Shown one piece after another: positions 32,705 to 41,900 of a DNA stretch of 64,000 nucleotides (the stretch's first letter is position 1; each line of letters starts with the position of its first letter). The notes beneath the pieces are model-generated. The model searched no databases and was not told where the DNA came from. It saw only the letters and a program-made list of their open reading frames with translations. The DNA is from Opitutus sp. ER46 (GTDB lineage: Bacteria; Verrucomicrobiota; Verrucomicrobiia; Opitutales; Opitutaceae). The stretch is taken from NCBI RefSeq assembly GCF_003054705.1, contig NZ_QAYX01000011.1, positions 1 through 64,000 of the forward strand, given 5' to 3'. The position numbers and the translations under genes were made by a program.

Positions 32705-34573
32705 ATGACCACGCCGCCCGAACGCTCCACCCCGCGCGTGCCCGAAATCCGGGACGTCGGCCTCGTGCGCCGCGTGCGCGACGAGGACGACGACGAGGAG
32801 CAGTTTCGCCCGCTCGAGTGGGGGCTCATCCGGCGGCTCTTCGGCTACACCGCGCCGGTGCGGCGCAAGCGCACCGCCCTCTTCGTCCTCACCCTGCTGC
32901 GATCCGCGCAACTGCCCGCGCTCGTGTGGGCGTCGGCCACGATCATCTCCGGCCCGATTGCCCATCGCGACCTCGGGAGGCTGCCCTGGGTGGTCCTGGG
33001 TTACGGCGTCCTGGCGCTCGTGACCGACGTGATGTTCCACTGGCGGCAACGCTACGCGCTCGAGATCGGCGAGACCGTGGTCAACGGGCTGCGGGCGGAT
33101 ATCTTTCGCCAGACCATCCGGCAGCCGATGAGCTTCTTCCAGCGCGTGAAGCTCGGCCGGATCATCAGCCGCGTCACCAGCGACGTGGAGGCGCTGCGGG
33201 TCGGCATCCAGGACGTGCTCTTCGTCAGCGCGATCCAACTCGGCCAGATGCTGTTCACCGCGATCGTCATGCTGCAGTGCGACTGGGTACTGTTCCTCGT
33301 CGTGCTCGGACTCGCGCCGGTCCTGTGGAGCGTGAACCGCCGCTTCCGCGTCCGCCTGAGCCACCTCACCCGCGCCTCGCAGGAGAGTTTCAGCCGCGTG
33401 ACCGCGACGCTGGCCGAATCGGTCAACGGCATCCGCGTCACGCAGGGCTTCGTGCGGCAGGAGACCAACGCGGGCCTGTTCCGCGGACTGCTGGCGGACC
33501 ACGCGCGCTTCAATGTCGCGCTCGCCCGCACGTCCGCGATCCTCACGCCGCTGCTGGAGCTGAACAGCCAGTTCTTCGTTGCCGTCCTCCTGCTCTTCGG
33601 CGGCTGGCGCGTGCTCGACGGTGCCATGCCGCTCGACGCGCTGATCCAGTTTTTTTTCCTCTCCAATTTCTTCTTCTCGCCGATCGCGGTGATCGGGAAC
33701 CAGTACAACCAGGCGCTCGTGGCGATGGCCGGCGCTGAGCGCGTGTTCCGCCTGATCGATGCGCCGCCGGACTGGCAGGACGATCCCGCCGCCACGGCAT
33801 TGCCCGACCCGCGGTCGGCCGGCGGCAGCACGGGACTGCGCGTGGAGTTCCGCCAGGTGACATTCGGCTACGATCCCGCGCGGCCCGTCCTGCACGACGT
33901 CAGCTTCACCGCGGAGCCCGGCCAGACCATCGCGCTCGTGGGCCACACCGGCAGCGGCAAGAGCTCCATCATCAATCTCGTGGCCAAGTTCTATCTCCCC
34001 ACCGCGGGCGAGATCCGGCTCGACGGCCGGGAGATCCGCACCCTCACGAGCCACTCGCTGCACCGGCAGATGGGGCTCGTGCCGCAGCAGAACTTTCTCT
34101 TCAGCGGCACCGTGGCGGACAACATCCGGCTCGCCCGGCCGGAGGCGACGGACGCCGAGGTGCGGGCGGCCGCGGCCGAACTCGACTGCCTCGACCTCCT
34201 CGAGAGCCTGCCCCGCGGGCTCGACACCGAGGTGGGAGAGCGCGGCGCCGGTCTTTCGGTCGGCCAGCGGCAGCTGGTGTGCTTCGCCCGCGCCCTGCTC
34301 GCCGACCCGCGGCTGGTGATTCTCGACGAGGCGACCAGCGCGATCGATGCGCTCACCGAGTCCCGGCTGCAGCACGCGCTGACCCGGCTGCTGCGCGGCC
34401 GCACCAGCTTGGTCGTGGCGCACCGGCTCAGCACGATCCGGCACGCCGACCTCGTGCTGGTGCTCGACCGCGGGCGTATCATCGAACGCGGTACACACGC
34501 GGCGCTCGTCGCCGCGGGCGGCACGTACGCGGCCCTGCACCGGCAGTTCGTGCAGGTCGACGAACGCGCGTGA
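32705..34573 (+). CDS. ABC exporter half-transporter, subunit with canonical Walker B
   Basis: 622 residues. An acidic cytoplasmic N-terminus (RRVRDEDDDEEQFRPLEWGL) precedes six TM helices and an ATPase domain with Walker A GHTGSGKSS, signature LSVGQRQLVCFAR, Walker B LVILDEATSAID and H-loop VAHRLST. Catalytic Glu is present, so it completes the active ATP site with the LSGGQ signature of the upstream subunit. Both genes are plus strand with a 6-bp gap and should be translated together. The long acidic/basic N-terminal elbow is usual in the second chain of heterodimeric exporters. Confidence 0.9.
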   Translation: MTTPPERSTPRVPEIRDVGLVRRVRDEDDDEEQFRPLEWGLIRRLFGYTAPVRRKRTALFVLTLLRSAQLPALVWASATIISGPIAHRDLGRLPWVVLGYGVLALVTDVMFHWRQRYALEIGETVVNGLRADIFRQTIRQPMSFFQRVKLGRIISRVTSDVEALRVGIQDVLFVSAIQLGQMLFTAIVMLQCDWVLFLVVLGLAPVLWSVNRRFRVRLSHLTRASQESFSRVTATLAESVNGIRVTQGFVRQETNAGLFRGLLADHARFNVALARTSAILTPLLELNSQFFVAVLLLFGGWRVLDGAMPLDALIQFFFLSNFFFSPIAVIGNQYNQALVAMAGAERVFRLIDAPPDWQDDPAATALPDPRSAGGSTGLRVEFRQVTFGYDPARPVLHDVSFTAEPGQTIALVGHTGSGKSSIINLVAKFYLPTAGEIRLDGREIRTLTSHSLHRQMGLVPQQNFLFSGTVADNIRLARPEATDAEVRAAAAELDCLDLLESLPRGLDTEVGERGAGLSVGQRQLVCFARALLADPRLVILDEATSAIDALTESRLQHALTRLLRGRTSLVVAHRLSTIRHADLVLVLDRGRIIERGTHAALVAAGGTYAALHRQFVQVDERA

Positions 34574-34727
34574 CGGGCCCGCGCGTCACCGCTTTCCGAC
34601 GGCGCGGGCGCGGCTTCCCGGGCGATCCGCCCTCGGATTCAAGCCCAAAATCACCTCGGAACGTGAGGCATTCCCCCTCGGGATACCTGCAGATTTTCCT
34701 ATGCAAACCGCACTCCTTCCCTCTAGA

Positions 34728-34746
34728 AGTGCGATGTTTTAGAGGG
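34728..34746. other. Short inverted repeat in the 5' region of the SWIB gene
   Basis: Around 34720-34746 CCCTCTA and TAGAGGG face each other in a locally AT-rich stretch (34670-34770) directly upstream of the SWIB gene. It could be an operator or a leader hairpin; the position fits a promoter-proximal site. No -35/-10 pair is assigned. Confidence 0.3.
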
Positions 34747-34772
34747 AAAACACTCCAAACAAAACAACCATT

Positions 34773-35042
34773 ATGGCTAAGAAATCTGCCCGCAAACCGA
34801 ACGCCGCGTTCATGAAACCGGTTCAGCCTAACGAGAAGCTCGCCGCTGTCGTTGGTTCGAATCCGCTCCCGCGCACCGAGCTGACCAAGAAGCTCTGGGC
34901 GTACATCAAGAAGAACGGTCTGCAGGACAAGAAGGTGAAGACGCAGATCAACGCCGACGACAAGCTGAAGGCCGTCTTCGGTGGCAAGTCGAAGGTCTCG
35001 ATGTTCGAGATGACCAAGCTGGTCTCGAACAACCTCGAATAA
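34773..35042 (+). CDS. SWIB/MDM2-domain protein
   Basis: 89 residues, almost entirely one SWIB domain (NPLPRTELTKKLWAYIKKNG, then LQDKKVKTQINADDKLKAVF and MFEMTKLVSNNLE) with a Lys-rich N-terminus (AKKSARKPNAAF). SWIB domains occur in eukaryotic chromatin remodellers and, among bacteria, mainly in Chlamydiae and Verrucomicrobiota, where they are often stand-alone or fused to topoisomerase I. The basic tail and small size suggest a nucleoid-associated protein. It has its own AT-rich upstream region and a strong terminator, and codon use looks like that of a highly expressed gene (many AAG, GAG, CTC/CTG). DNA binding is inferred. Confidence 0.9.
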   Translation: MAKKSARKPNAAFMKPVQPNEKLAAVVGSNPLPRTELTKKLWAYIKKNGLQDKKVKTQINADDKLKAVFGGKSKVSMFEMTKLVSNNLE

Positions 35043-35062
35043 GCGTTTCGCTCCTCTTTCCA

Positions 35063-35091
35063 GCCGCCGCGGTTTCCGCGGCGGCTTTTTT
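35063..35091 (+). terminator. Rho-independent terminator of the SWIB gene
   Basis: GCCGCCGCGG (35063-35072) and CCGCGGCGGC (35076-35085) form a perfect 10-bp stem with a TTT loop, followed by a run of Ts. It sits about 20 bp after the stop codon. Confidence 0.93.
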
Positions 35092-35113
35092 GTGTCCGGA
35101 CGCGGCGCGCGAC

Positions 35114-36307
35114 TCAGTGCGTCGCGGCGGGACGGGCCGGCGACATCCGCGGCACGAGGTTCTCGATCCACTGCCCGCCGTAGCGCTTGTACGCGGTGAC
35201 GCCGCGCTCGCCGCCGAGCAGGGGCGTAACCTTCGTCAGCGCCTCCTGCTGGAGCGCCTGCATCCGCGCCATCATCTCTTCGCGCGAGGTGGCGCCCTTG
35301 CCAACTTCCTGGCGCCGCTGCTGGAATTCCTTCTGGATCGCGTACAACTGCCCGGCCGTTTCGGCCGGCAACTCGAGCCGCGCCACCAGCTGGCTGGTCT
35401 GCCGGTAGCTGTAGTCCGTCGCCCGCTCGTACTCCGCCGCGCGCTCCGCCCCGAGCGCCAGCTTGATCTGCTCGTTCATCTCGCGCTGGGCGACCTCGCG
35501 CTGGCGCGCGGTCTCCGGCGTGAACGCCGCGCGGTCGAGTTCGAGCCGGTCCTCAAAGGCGCGCCGGATTTCGTACACCGCCTTGAACTCCGCCTCCGTC
35601 GCATTGAAGACCGACAGCTCAAGGCGCATGCTCTCCGCCGTGCGGCTCGTCGCCAGCTCGTACTGCTGCATCTCGGCCGGGCTGAGAATGGCGGCAATCT
35701 TGTCGCGGGCTGCCTTTTCGAGGGCACGCAACTCCTGCTGCCCTCCTGGTCCGACCGTGCCCGCGGCGAACAGATCGCTGCGGCGATCATTGAGTTCGCG
35801 CATCACCTCCCGGACCTGCGCCTTCTTTTCCGGCGCCACCCCGCCCAGGCCGCGACTCTCATAGGTCGCCTGCATGCCATCGGCGGCCTCGTCGCCCAAC
35901 ACCGCCCGCAACGCCGCCGCCTCCTCCCGCGCCAGCGCGCGGCGGGCGGCAGTCCGGCGGGGATCGAGTGACGCCACCTTCCAGAACGCCTCGTTTTGGC
36001 TTCCCTCGTCCAGGGCTTTCCGGCGCTCGGCAAACTGCGCCTCTATCCTCTGGCGCACGAGCGCGCGGACCACGTGCGGAGGAAAGCCCGCCTCGCGCAG
36101 CCGGGTCGCATACTCCGGCAGGTCGTCGCTCTGCAGCGCGGTCCACAGCTCGCCGGGCGAAGGCGCCACCTGGCGCTCCGCCGGCGCGCCGACAGCCGGC
36201 GAGGCCGGACCGGCCGCCGGCCCACGCTTGGCTGCCACCAACACGCCCAGGAGGGCGACATTGGCCAGCAACGACACCATCAGGACCAATCGGAAAATGA
36301 GTTTCAT
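35114..36307 (-). CDS. Exported or membrane-anchored helical protein, paralogue A
   Basis: 397 residues. The N-terminal signal anchor (FRLVLMVSLLANVALLGVLV) is followed by long, charged, probably coiled-coil helices. No known domain. The protein is a diverged paralogue of the upstream gene: LWTALQSDDLPEYATRLREA here against LWDKLRAADLPTLITRLRAA there, and AAILSPAEMQQYELATSRTA against AAVLSPEELADFELRSSPVV. The LS.EE...YE pattern is seen in many uncharacterised verrucomicrobial periplasmic proteins. The gap to the upstream gene is only 6 bp, so the pair forms an operon. Its stop lies 22 bp past the terminator of the convergent SWIB gene. Confidence 0.7.
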   Translation of the reverse strand: MKLIFRLVLMVSLLANVALLGVLVAAKRGPAAGPASPAVGAPAERQVAPSPGELWTALQSDDLPEYATRLREAGFPPHVVRALVRQRIEAQFAERRKALDEGSQNEAFWKVASLDPRRTAARRALAREEAAALRAVLGDEAADGMQATYESRGLGGVAPEKKAQVREVMRELNDRRSDLFAAGTVGPGGQQELRALEKAARDKIAAILSPAEMQQYELATSRTAESMRLELSVFNATEAEFKAVYEIRRAFEDRLELDRAAFTPETARQREVAQREMNEQIKLALGAERAAEYERATDYSYRQTSQLVARLELPAETAGQLYAIQKEFQQRRQEVGKGATSREEMMARMQALQQEALTKVTPLLGGERGVTAYKRYGGQWIENLVPRMSPARPAATH

Positions 36308-36313
36308 GGGGAT

Positions 36314-37573
36314 TCAGCGACGGGGGGATTGAATCGAGCGATAGATAACGCCGCCCTCCGGCCGCACCGTCACGGCGGCGCCACCCTTGATGCCATTGAG
36401 CCAGCCAAGCGAATTGACGAAACGGGCGCTCACCTTCTCGCCGAGCAATGTCGCATACTGCAGCTGCGCGTTCTGGGCCAGCGCTTGGAGCGCCGCGCGC
36501 TTGGCCTCCGCATTGAGCTCCGTATTGGCCCCGATGGCCTGCGACTCCGCCGTGATCTTGTCGCGCAAGGCAAAGGCTTCGTTAGCGGCGCTGAGGGTGC
36601 ACTCGCCGCTGCTCACCAGCCGGTACAACTGTTGGTATTCGCGATCGTTGGCACGGACGTATTCCGCATAGCGCGCCTCCCCCAACGCCGCCTTCAGCTG
36701 TTCGCCCGCCTGGGTCTGCGCCTCCTGCCGCCGCCGGTAGATCTCCGCGTCACCATTCCGGGGATACAGAACGCTCTGCATCGGCGCCAGCACGCCATAG
36801 ATCGTGCGCAGTTCCGCCTCGGTCGCATCCATGACCGTGAGGGTCGTGCGCAGCTGCGCCACCACTGGGGAGCTCCGCAGCTCAAAGTCCGCGAGCTCCT
36901 CGGGCGAAAGCACCGCGGCTAGGTCCGCCTTGCGCTCCCGCTCCAGCAGGGCGAGTCGCGCCTCGTCCTCGGGCAGCGTGATCTGCCCCATCGCCGCCCG
37001 CAGCTGTCGCTCCATGTCGCGGTAATCGTCTTCGATCCGCTCGACCATCTCGACCTTGGCCGCCGGCATGTTGCCGAAGCGTCGCCGCTGTGCGGCGTTC
37101 ACATCGTCGTTGGCCCGCGGCAGCTCCTTCCACAGGCTTCGCTGCAGGGCCGCGCGCTCCCGATAGAGTGACTCCAATTCACCGAGCAACGCTGAACCCG
37201 CCATCAGGACGGAGCCTTTCCAGTACTCGGCCGGCCACAGGCGCGCCGATAATGCTTCAAACTGCGGCGCAAACTGCGCGTCCAGCTCGGCGCTTACCAC
37301 CGCCCGGATCACCTCGTTCGACAGCCCCGCGGCGCGCAGGCGGGTAATCAGCGTGGGCAGGTCCGCCGCGCGCAACTTGTCCCATAACCCGGCCGTCGGC
37401 GCCGGGCGCGGCGCTTTCGCCGCCGGGGCCGGTTTGGCGACCGGAGTCGTCGGGGCGAGCCCTATGGCCGCCTGCACCGACTCGGGCGCGAGCGAGGGGC
37501 GCAAGGCAATGGCGGTCACGATGCCGGCATTCGCCACGAGCGAGATGCCCAATACCAGGGTCGAGGTTTTCAC
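36314..37573 (-). CDS. Exported or membrane-anchored helical protein, paralogue B
   Basis: 419 residues with an N-terminal hydrophobic segment (STLVLGISLVANAGIVTAIA), a Pro/Ala linker, and helical, charged sequence to the end. It shares the order of conserved blocks with the gene downstream (see paralogue A), which indicates an old tandem duplication. Both keep the LWxxL...LP....RLR.AG...(V/I)(V/I)RA.V...(I/L)(E/D)AQF block near residues 60-100. No catalytic residues or known domain recognised. First gene of the two-gene operon. Confidence 0.7.
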   Translation of the reverse strand: MKTSTLVLGISLVANAGIVTAIALRPSLAPESVQAAIGLAPTTPVAKPAPAAKAPRPAPTAGLWDKLRAADLPTLITRLRAAGLSNEVIRAVVSAELDAQFAPQFEALSARLWPAEYWKGSVLMAGSALLGELESLYRERAALQRSLWKELPRANDDVNAAQRRRFGNMPAAKVEMVERIEDDYRDMERQLRAAMGQITLPEDEARLALLERERKADLAAVLSPEELADFELRSSPVVAQLRTTLTVMDATEAELRTIYGVLAPMQSVLYPRNGDAEIYRRRQEAQTQAGEQLKAALGEARYAEYVRANDREYQQLYRLVSSGECTLSAANEAFALRDKITAESQAIGANTELNAEAKRAALQALAQNAQLQYATLLGEKVSARFVNSLGWLNGIKGGAAVTVRPEGGVIYRSIQSPRR

Positions 37574-37737
37574 GGGGTCGGTGATTTCCTAAATTCCAAT
37601 AAACAAGTCCGTTACACGAAGTCGCTTGCCAGCTGCAATAAAAGACTCGCCCTGCGGCCTACCCATTTCGCGGGCCGGCGCCCGCGCTCAATTCACTTGG
37701 CGCAATCCGCCGGCACCGGCAGCGTTCGCGTTTTTGC

Positions 37738-38718
37738 ATGAGTCAGCCCCACGCCAACCAGCGGCAGGTCGCCATCCTGATGCTGCTCCTCGCCAATCTG
37801 ATGTGGGGGCTGAGCTTCCCTGTGATCAAGACGGTGACGCTGTTGCACGCGAAGCTCCTGCCCGAGGCCAGCACGTGGTTCTCCGCCATCTACACGGTCG
37901 CGCCGCGCTTCGCCCTCGCCGTCTTGGTCCTCGCCGTCTGGCATGGGCGCAAACTGCTCCGCACCTCCCGGCTCGAATGGGAACAGGGCGTCACCATGGG
38001 CTGCTTCGCCGCCGCCGGCATGCTGCTGCAGAACGACGCCCTCCAGTTTACCGCCGCCAGCACCTCCGCCTTCCTGACCCAGCTCTACGCCGTGCTAATC
38101 CCGGTCTGGGTCGCCTTCCATCGCCGCCGCAACCCCGGCCCGCGTGTCTGGATCGCGTGTGTGCTCGTCCTGGCCGGCGTCGCCATTCTCGGGCGCTTCG
38201 ACTGGCAGGAAATGCGCTTCGGCCGCGGCGAGTGGGAAACCCTGCTCTGCTCGCTGTTCTTCATGGGCCAGATCCTCTGGCTCGAGCGCCCCAAGTACTC
38301 CGTCAACGATCCCGCCCGGCTGACCTTCGTCATCTTCGCCACCGAGGCGGTGATCTTCGCGGCGCTGGCTCTCGTCACCATGCCCCACGCCCAAGCTCTC
38401 GTGATCCCGTTCTCCTCCCCCACCTGGGTCGGACTCACGCTGGCCCTGACGTTCCTGTGCACGATCGCGGCGTTTTCGCTGATGAACACTTGGCAGCCCA
38501 AGATCACCGCCACCGAAGCCGGGCTCATCTACTGCGTCGAACCAATCTTCAGCTCGCTTATGGCCCTGTTCCTGCCGGCCCTGTTCTCCGTCTGGGGCGG
38601 GATCGCCTACGCCAACGAAACCGTCACCTGGACGCTCCTCGTCGGCGGCGCGCTGATCACGGTCGCCAACCTCGTCGTGCAGCTTAACCCGCCGCCCAAA
38701 CCCGTGCCCATTCCCTAG
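37738..38718 (+). CDS. EamA/DMT-family transporter
   Basis: 326 residues, ten predicted TM helices as two EamA repeats: LLLANLMWGLSFPVIKTV at the start of the first and TLLCSLFFMGQILWLERPKY at the start of the second, with ITATEAGLIYCVEPIFSSLM marking the conserved end of repeat two. DMT members export or import amino acids, nucleotide sugars or metabolites; the substrate cannot be inferred. The gene stands alone, divergent from the paralogous pair. Confidence 0.85.
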   Translation: MSQPHANQRQVAILMLLLANLMWGLSFPVIKTVTLLHAKLLPEASTWFSAIYTVAPRFALAVLVLAVWHGRKLLRTSRLEWEQGVTMGCFAAAGMLLQNDALQFTAASTSAFLTQLYAVLIPVWVAFHRRRNPGPRVWIACVLVLAGVAILGRFDWQEMRFGRGEWETLLCSLFFMGQILWLERPKYSVNDPARLTFVIFATEAVIFAALALVTMPHAQALVIPFSSPTWVGLTLALTFLCTIAAFSLMNTWQPKITATEAGLIYCVEPIFSSLMALFLPALFSVWGGIAYANETVTWTLLVGGALITVANLVVQLNPPPKPVPIP

Positions 38719-38948
38719 CTGCGGAACCGGTCGCCCCAGGGCTTGACCCGCTTTTTCCGGAACCCGCCTGCCTTGTCGGGCTCTTATCGATTCCCATGCT
38801 GATCGCCCTGCCTTCGGCCGGCTTTTTGTCGCCTCATCTGCTCGCGGTTGGAACACCCTGTCTTCCCTCTGGCTGACACCCCGCTTGCCTTCATCCGACC
38901 CACGCCCCAACCTCGCGCCTTTCCACTCTGTTTTTCGTTCTCTCCTCC

Positions 38949-41900
38949 ATGCTCCTCGCTCCGTCTCCCCGCGGTCTTCTGCGGCATTTGCACTTGGCTT
39001 GCCTTGCCCTGACCGTGGCCACCGCCGCGGCTTTCGGCCAGACCTACACCCCTACCGCCGCCGATGGCTTCGATCCCAATGTCGACGGTAACGTGTACGC
39101 GCTCGCCCGGCAGGGCGACGGCAAGATCATCGTCGCCGGTCAATTTGCCAACTTCACGCCCAACGGCGGCGTCACCTGGCCACGCCACAACCTCGCGCGC
39201 CTCAACACCGACGGCACCCTCGACGCCAATTTCAATCCCGACGTCAACGGCGCCGTCCGTGCGGTCGCCATCGAGTCCGACGGCCAGATCGTCATCGTCG
39301 GCGATTTCACGACCGTCGGCGGCGAGAGCCACAAGCGCGTCGCCCGCATCAATGCCAACGGCACGGTCGACTCCTCCTTCAAAGCCGGCATCGGCGAGAG
39401 CCTGACCGACACGATCAAGCCCACCCCACAGGCCTTCGCACTCGCGCTGCAGGCCACCGACGGCGCCATCGTCGTCGGCGGCAGCTTCGGTTCGGCGCAG
39501 GGCGCCGACGGCGTCTGGGTCGCCCGCAAGAACATCGTCCGCTTCACCGCCGCCGGCGCGGTCGACGCCACCTACAACCCCGGGATCAACGGCATCGTCC
39601 TCGCGCTCGCGCTCCATGTGGACAACAAGATCATCGTCGGCGGCAACTTCACGCAGATCAGCGCTCCCGAAGCCACCACGCGCCTCCGCGTCGCCCGGCT
39701 GAATCCCAACGGCACCGTCGATTCCGAGTTCGACCCGAAGGCCAACGACGGCGTCACCACCATCGCCATCCAGCGCGACGGTAAGATTCTGCTCGGCGGT
39801 TACTTCACCACGCTGCAGCCGATCACCGACACGTCGGCCATGACCCGCAACCGGATCGGCCGACTGAACGCCGACGGCTCCCTCGACTCCGAGTTTCACC
39901 CGACCATCGGCGGCCAGGTCACCACCATCGCCGTCACCCCCGACGGCTCCATCCTCGTCGGCGGCCGATTCTCCCAGGTCATCGGCGCCAGCGACACCGT
40001 CTCGACCACGCCGTTCGCGGCCAAGCTGAGCGACGCTGGCGTCGTCGACGAAAGCTTCTATCCGGGCCTCAACTCCGAGGTTTCGGCGTTCGCGGTGCAG
40101 GATGACGGCAAGATCATCATCGGCGGCTACTTCACCCGCGCGCAGCCGACCGGCCTGACGGTTCCGCTCACGCGCAATCACCTTGCCCGCGTGCTGCCCA
40201 ACGGCGCGCTCGACACCGCCTTCCAGCTCGACGAGGGCGGCCGCGTGCTCGCCTCCATCGTGCAGGAAGACGGCAAGATCGTCATCGGCGGCTCCTTCAC
40301 CAGCGTCGGCGGCGTGCCCCGGGCCTACATCGCCCGCCTCAACACCGACGGTTCGCTCGACACCACCTACAACCCCGAGCTCAACGGCCGCGTCTACACG
40401 ATGGCCTACCAGAACGGGAGCAAGGAGAACAAGGTGATCATCGGCGGCTCGTTCACCACGGTCGGCGACGATGATCGCATGAATCTCGCCCGGCTGAATG
40501 CCAACGGCACGGTCGACTCCGAGTTCAACGTCAAGGTCGACGGCTCCGTCGCCGCCATCACCGTCCAGAGCGACGGCAAGATCCTGATCGGCGGCGCCTT
40601 TGCCAAGATCGATGTCTTCGGCACCGACAGCGAGGACCCGGTCGCCCGTGCGAACATCGCCCGGCTTACCAACGACGGGAAACTCGACACCACCTTCAAC
40701 CCGACCACCAACTCGACGGTCACGGGCATCGCGCTGCAGACGAACCAGCAGATCATCATCGTTGGCGGCTTCACCCAGCTGCAGCCCGGCGCCACCGGCA
40801 CGGTCTACACGCGCTCCCGCATCGCCCGCCTCAATGCCGACGGCACCCTCGACACGGCGTACAATCCGAACGCGAGCAGCGATATCTTCGCCGTCGTGCT
40901 CCAGTCTGATGGCAAGGCCATCGTCGGCGGCCGGTTCCAGGCGTTCCTCCCGAACTCCGAGACTGAGATCACCTATCGCAACTACCTCGCCCGGCTTAAC
41001 ACCGACGGGTCTGTCGACTCCACCTACGATCCGAACCCGAACGGCATGGTCTTCGCCCTCGCGCTCCAGCCCGACGGCAAGCTGCTCATGGGTGGCGCGT
41101 TCACCACGCTCGAACCGAAGAAGCCGACCGCGGCCACCGATTGGACCCTCCGCAAGTACTTCGCCCGGCTCAACGCCGACGGCACCATCGACACGACGCT
41201 GAACCTCGACCTCACCGAACAGCTCGGGGGCCGCGTCGAAACGATCACCGCCCTCCAGGGCAACAGCTTCGTCCTCGGCGGCACGTTTGTGGACCTCAAG
41301 CCCACCGGCAGCACCGCCCGCGTCCTCCGTCATCACTTCGCGAAGATCACCTCGACGGGCACGCTCGACCCGTTCAATCCCGGCGCCGGTGGCTCCGTCT
41401 CCGGCACGATCAACTCGATCGTCGTCCAGACCGACGGGAAGATCATGGTCGGCGGCCAGTTCAGCGACCTCGGCGGCGCGACCAGCACCAACATCGCCCG
41501 CTTCAATCCCGAAGGTTCGGCCGACAGCACGTTCAACACCGCTCTGAGCACGAACACCGCGGGCACCGTCAACGCCCTGGCCGTCCGCGCCAACGGCCTG
41601 ATCTCGCCCACCCAGCTCGGCGGCTTCGCCTGGCTCGAAAGCTCGGGCAACCTCCGCACCAGCTTCAATCCCGACCCCGCCGTCGTGAAGCTCGAGGGCC
41701 GCATCAACGCCGTCATCGAGACCGGCGGAAAGATCATCGTCGCCGGCACGTTCACCGACCTGCGCAACAACGCGCCGGACAACATCGCCCGCTTCAACCT
41801 CGACGGCTCGCTCGACACCACCTTCAAGCCGGCGGTCGACGGCGGCATTTACGACCTGGCGCTCCAGAGCGACGGCAAGATCATCATCGCCGGCGCGTTC

